This document shows positions 61,948 through 64,000 of a stretch of 64,000 nt of DNA, piece after piece. Location of the stretch: NCBI RefSeq assembly GCF_010726765.1, contig NZ_AP022601.1:1488001-1552000 (forward strand). The letters run 5' to 3'. The notes below the pieces were generated by a model. It had not been told where the DNA came from, made no database searches, and saw nothing but the letters and a program-made list of their open reading frames with translations. This DNA comes from Mycobacterium gallinarum. Its GTDB lineage: Bacteria; Actinomycetota; Actinomycetes; Mycobacteriales; Mycobacteriaceae. Numbering within the stretch: the stretch's first letter is position 1; every line of letters starts with the position of its first letter. The translations under genes were made by a program, and so were the position numbers.

Positions 61948-64000
61948 ATGGCCATTATCGAAGCGGATGCAGCGCCCCAGACCCCGTTTGACCGGGATGT
62001 CGCAGACACCCAGCAGTACTTCGACAGCCCGCGATTCGACGGGATCATTCGTCTCTACTCAGCCCGCCAGGTAGTCGAGCAGCGCGGCACGATCCCGACG
62101 GATTACACCGTCGCCCGTGAAGCGGCCAAGGCATTCCACCCGCGCCTGCGCGAACTGTTCGCCCAAAAGAAGAGCATCACCACCTTCGGCCCCTATTCGC
62201 CGGGCCAGGCCGTGGTCATGAAGCGGATGGGTATCGAGGGCATCTACCTCGGTGGCTGGGCGACATCGGCCAAGGGGTCGATCAGCGAAGACCCGGGACC
62301 CGACCTGGCCAGCTACCCGCTGAGCCAGGTACCCGACGAGGCCGCCGGACTGGTGCGCGCGCTGCTGACCGCGGACCGCAATCAGCAATACCTGCGGCTG
62401 CGCATGACCCCCGAACAACGCGAAGCCACCCCGGCGTACGACTACCGACCGTTCATCATCGCCGACGCCGACACCGGGCACGGCGGAGATCCCCACGTAC
62501 GCAACCTCATTCGCCGTTTCGTCGAGTCAGGGGTGCCCGGTTACCACATCGAAGACCAGCGTCCCGGCACGAAGAAGTGCGGCCACCAGGGCGGTAAGGT
62601 TCTCGTCCCCTCCGACGAACAGATCAAGCGCCTCAACACCGCTCGCTTCCAGCTCGACATCATGCGGGTGCCCGGCATCATCGTGGCCCGCACGGACGCT
62701 GAAGCCGCCAACCTTCTCGACAGCCGCGCCGACGAACGTGATCAGCCGTTCCTGCTCGGCGTCACCAACCTCAAGATCCCGTCGTACAAGGCCTGCTTCC
62801 TGGCCATGATGCGGCAGTTCCACGACGCGGGGGTCACGGATCTCAGGGGGCATCTGCTCTACGCCCTGCCCGACGGTGAGTACGCGGCCGCCGACGCATG
62901 GCTGCAGCGCCATGGCATCCAGGCCATGATCGCCGACGCCGCCAAGGAATGGCAGGACAGCGCCGACGATTCGGTCGATGCGATATTCGACCGGATCGAA
63001 TCGAAGTTCGTCGACGCCTGGCAGATCGACGCCGGCCTGCAGACCTATGGCGAGGCGGTCGGCGATCTACTCGACTTCCGTGAGCGAGAGGGCGAGCCGG
63101 CCGAGACGAGCGCCGCGGACTGGCGCACGTTCGCCGCCAAGGCATCGCTGTACTCGGCGCGGCAGAAGGCCAAGGAGCTGGGCGCCGACGTCGCATGGGA
63201 CTGCGAGCGGGCGAAGACGCCGGAAGGTTACTACCAGATCCGTGGTGGCATCCCCTACGCGATCGCCAAATCGCTGGCCGCCGCACCGTTCGCCGACATT
63301 CTGTGGATGGAGACGAAGACCGCCGACCTCGCCGACGCCAAGCAGTTCGCCGACGCGATTCACGCCGAGTTCCCCGAGAAGATGCTGGCGTACAACCTGT
63401 CTCCCTCGTTCAACTGGGACACCACCGGCATGAGCGACGACGAGATGCGCGCTTTCCCTGAGGAACTCGGCAAGATGGGGTTCGTCTTCAACTTCATCAC
63501 CTACGGCGGCCACCAGGTCGACGGTGTCGCCTGCGAGGAGTTCGCCACGTCGCTGCGGCAGGAGGGCATGCTCGCACTGGCTCGCTTGCAGCGAAAGATG
63601 CGCCTGGTCGAATCGCCCTACCGCACACCGCAAACCCTGGTCGGCGGGCCGCGCAGTGACGCCGCGCTGGCCGCGTCGTCGGGACGCACGGCGACCACCA
63701 AGGCCATGGGCGAAGGCTCCACCCAGCACCAGCACCTCGTGCAGACCGAGGTGCCGAAGAAGCTGCTCGAAGAGTGGCTGGCGCTGTGGAGCGATCACTA
63801 TCAGCTCGGCGAGAAACTTCGGGTGCAGCTACGGCCGCGTCGCGCCGGCTCCGATGTCCTCGACTTGCAGATCCTCGGCGACGGCGAAGATCCGCTCGCC
63901 AACGTCGTGGTCGATCCCATCAAGGACCGGCACGGCCGCAACATCCTGACGGTGCGCGATCAGAACACCTTCTCCGAGAAGATGCGCAAGAAGCGATTGA
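61948..64000 (+). CDS. icl2: Isocitrate lyase, long Icl2/AceAb type, 3' end outside window
   Basis: The frame opens at ATG 61948 and stays open for 684 codons to the window edge with no stop, so the gene is partial at its 3' end. [17 protein letters not shown], the catalytic KKCGH (Cys at codon 211, inside [13 protein letters not shown]) and the later SPSFNW and TYGGHQ segments identify isocitrate lyase. Its length and the region after codon about 600 match the about 766-residue Icl2/AceAb of mycobacteria, whose C-terminal domain is reported to bind acetyl-CoA. It catalyses isocitrate to glyoxylate plus succinate in the glyoxylate shunt. The terminal TTGA is not an in-frame stop. Confidence 0.92.
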   Translation, partial: MAIIEADAAPQTPFDRDVADTQQYFDSPRFDGIIRLYSARQVVEQRGTIPTDYTVAREAAKAFHPRLRELFAQKKSITTFGPYSPGQAVVMKRMGIEGIYLGGWATSAKGSISEDPGPDLASYPLSQVPDEAAGLVRALLTADRNQQYLRLRMTPEQREATPAYDYRPFIIADADTGHGGDPHVRNLIRRFVESGVPGYHIEDQRPGTKKCGHQGGKVLVPSDEQIKRLNTARFQLDIMRVPGIIVARTDAEAANLLDSRADERDQPFLLGVTNLKIPSYKACFLAMMRQFHDAGVTDLRGHLLYALPDGEYAAADAWLQRHGIQAMIADAAKEWQDSADDSVDAIFDRIESKFVDAWQIDAGLQTYGEAVGDLLDFREREGEPAETSAADWRTFAAKASLYSARQKAKELGADVAWDCERAKTPEGYYQIRGGIPYAIAKSLAAAPFADILWMETKTADLADAKQFADAIHAEFPEKMLAYNLSPSFNWDTTGMSDDEMRAFPEELGKMGFVFNFITYGGHQVDGVACEEFATSLRQEGMLALARLQRKMRLVESPYRTPQTLVGGPRSDAALAASSGRTATTKAMGEGSTQHQHLVQTEVPKKLLEEWLALWSDHYQLGEKLRVQLRPRRAGSDVLDLQILGDGEDPLANVVVDPIKDRHGRNILTVRDQNTFSEKMRKKRL

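Noticed and set aside
61948..64000. Isocitrate lyase ending at the TGA at 63998-64000
   Set aside because: That TGA is out of frame; in frame the sequence reads CGA TTG A and continues beyond the window.

Overview
The window is high-GC actinobacterial DNA, and its gene content points to an environmental Mycolicibacterium/Mycobacterium. Supporting genes are a RipD-like NlpC/P60 protein with the catalytic residues replaced, a long Icl2-type isocitrate lyase, a DUF732 protein, many small Ala/Pro-rich secreted proteins, a membrane-spanning Ser/Thr kinase, and frequent GTG starts or leaderless starts. This is inferred from gene content; no 16S or other marker lies in the window. About 70 protein genes are supported. 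I found no tRNA, rRNA or CRISPR array.

Layout. 0-10.4 kb is sugar and housekeeping metabolism: a gluconate module (GntR/FCD regulator, perfect inverted-repeat operator, gntK, gntP), RDD and DoxX membrane proteins (the latter with a striking 22-residue repeat tail), xylulokinase coupled to an MBL hydrolase, and a LysR regulator. 10.4-12.4 kb separates the LysR gene from its probable EamA exporter target and holds two small secreted proteins, strong hairpins and a decayed fragment. Both sides carry the same LysR-type palindrome. 13.6-19.2 kb is a leftward polyamine-type ABC operon (potA, binding protein, potB, potC) interrupted between potB and potC by an IS200/IS605-type element carrying only tnpB. 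19.4-27.8 kb holds single transporters, regulators and enzymes. 27.9-34.4 kb is a co-directional run: AraC regulator, VOC protein, UvrA-like ATPase and two Baeyer-Villiger-type monooxygenases.

35-43.7 kb has low coding density and looks plastic. It contains a frameshifted Kef-type antiporter, an orphan PLP decarboxylase, a truncated and frameshifted MBL hydrolase, and long gene-poor stretches. Two families of short repeated DNA sites that no gene annotation explains lie here: five copies of a 21-bp palindrome between 35.0 and 40.1 kb, and five copies of a TCCRGAAC-core element flanking the decarboxylase, including a nested inverted repeat and a 30-bp tandem repeat.

43.7-57 kb returns to ordinary mycobacterial gene density: membrane and secreted proteins, FKBP lipoprotein, DinB protein, Ser/Thr kinase, MOSC and DJ-1 proteins, a flavin-dependent acyl-CoA-dehydrogenase-like enzyme divergent from an acyl-CoA ligase, an archaeal/eukaryotic-type prolyl-tRNA synthetase, and RipD. 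57.2-60.3 kb is a catabolic operon (CaiB/BaiF remnant, lhgO, SDR, FAH-family protein). The right edge has a methyltransferase/AraC divergent pair and an isocitrate lyase (Icl2 type) that runs off the window.
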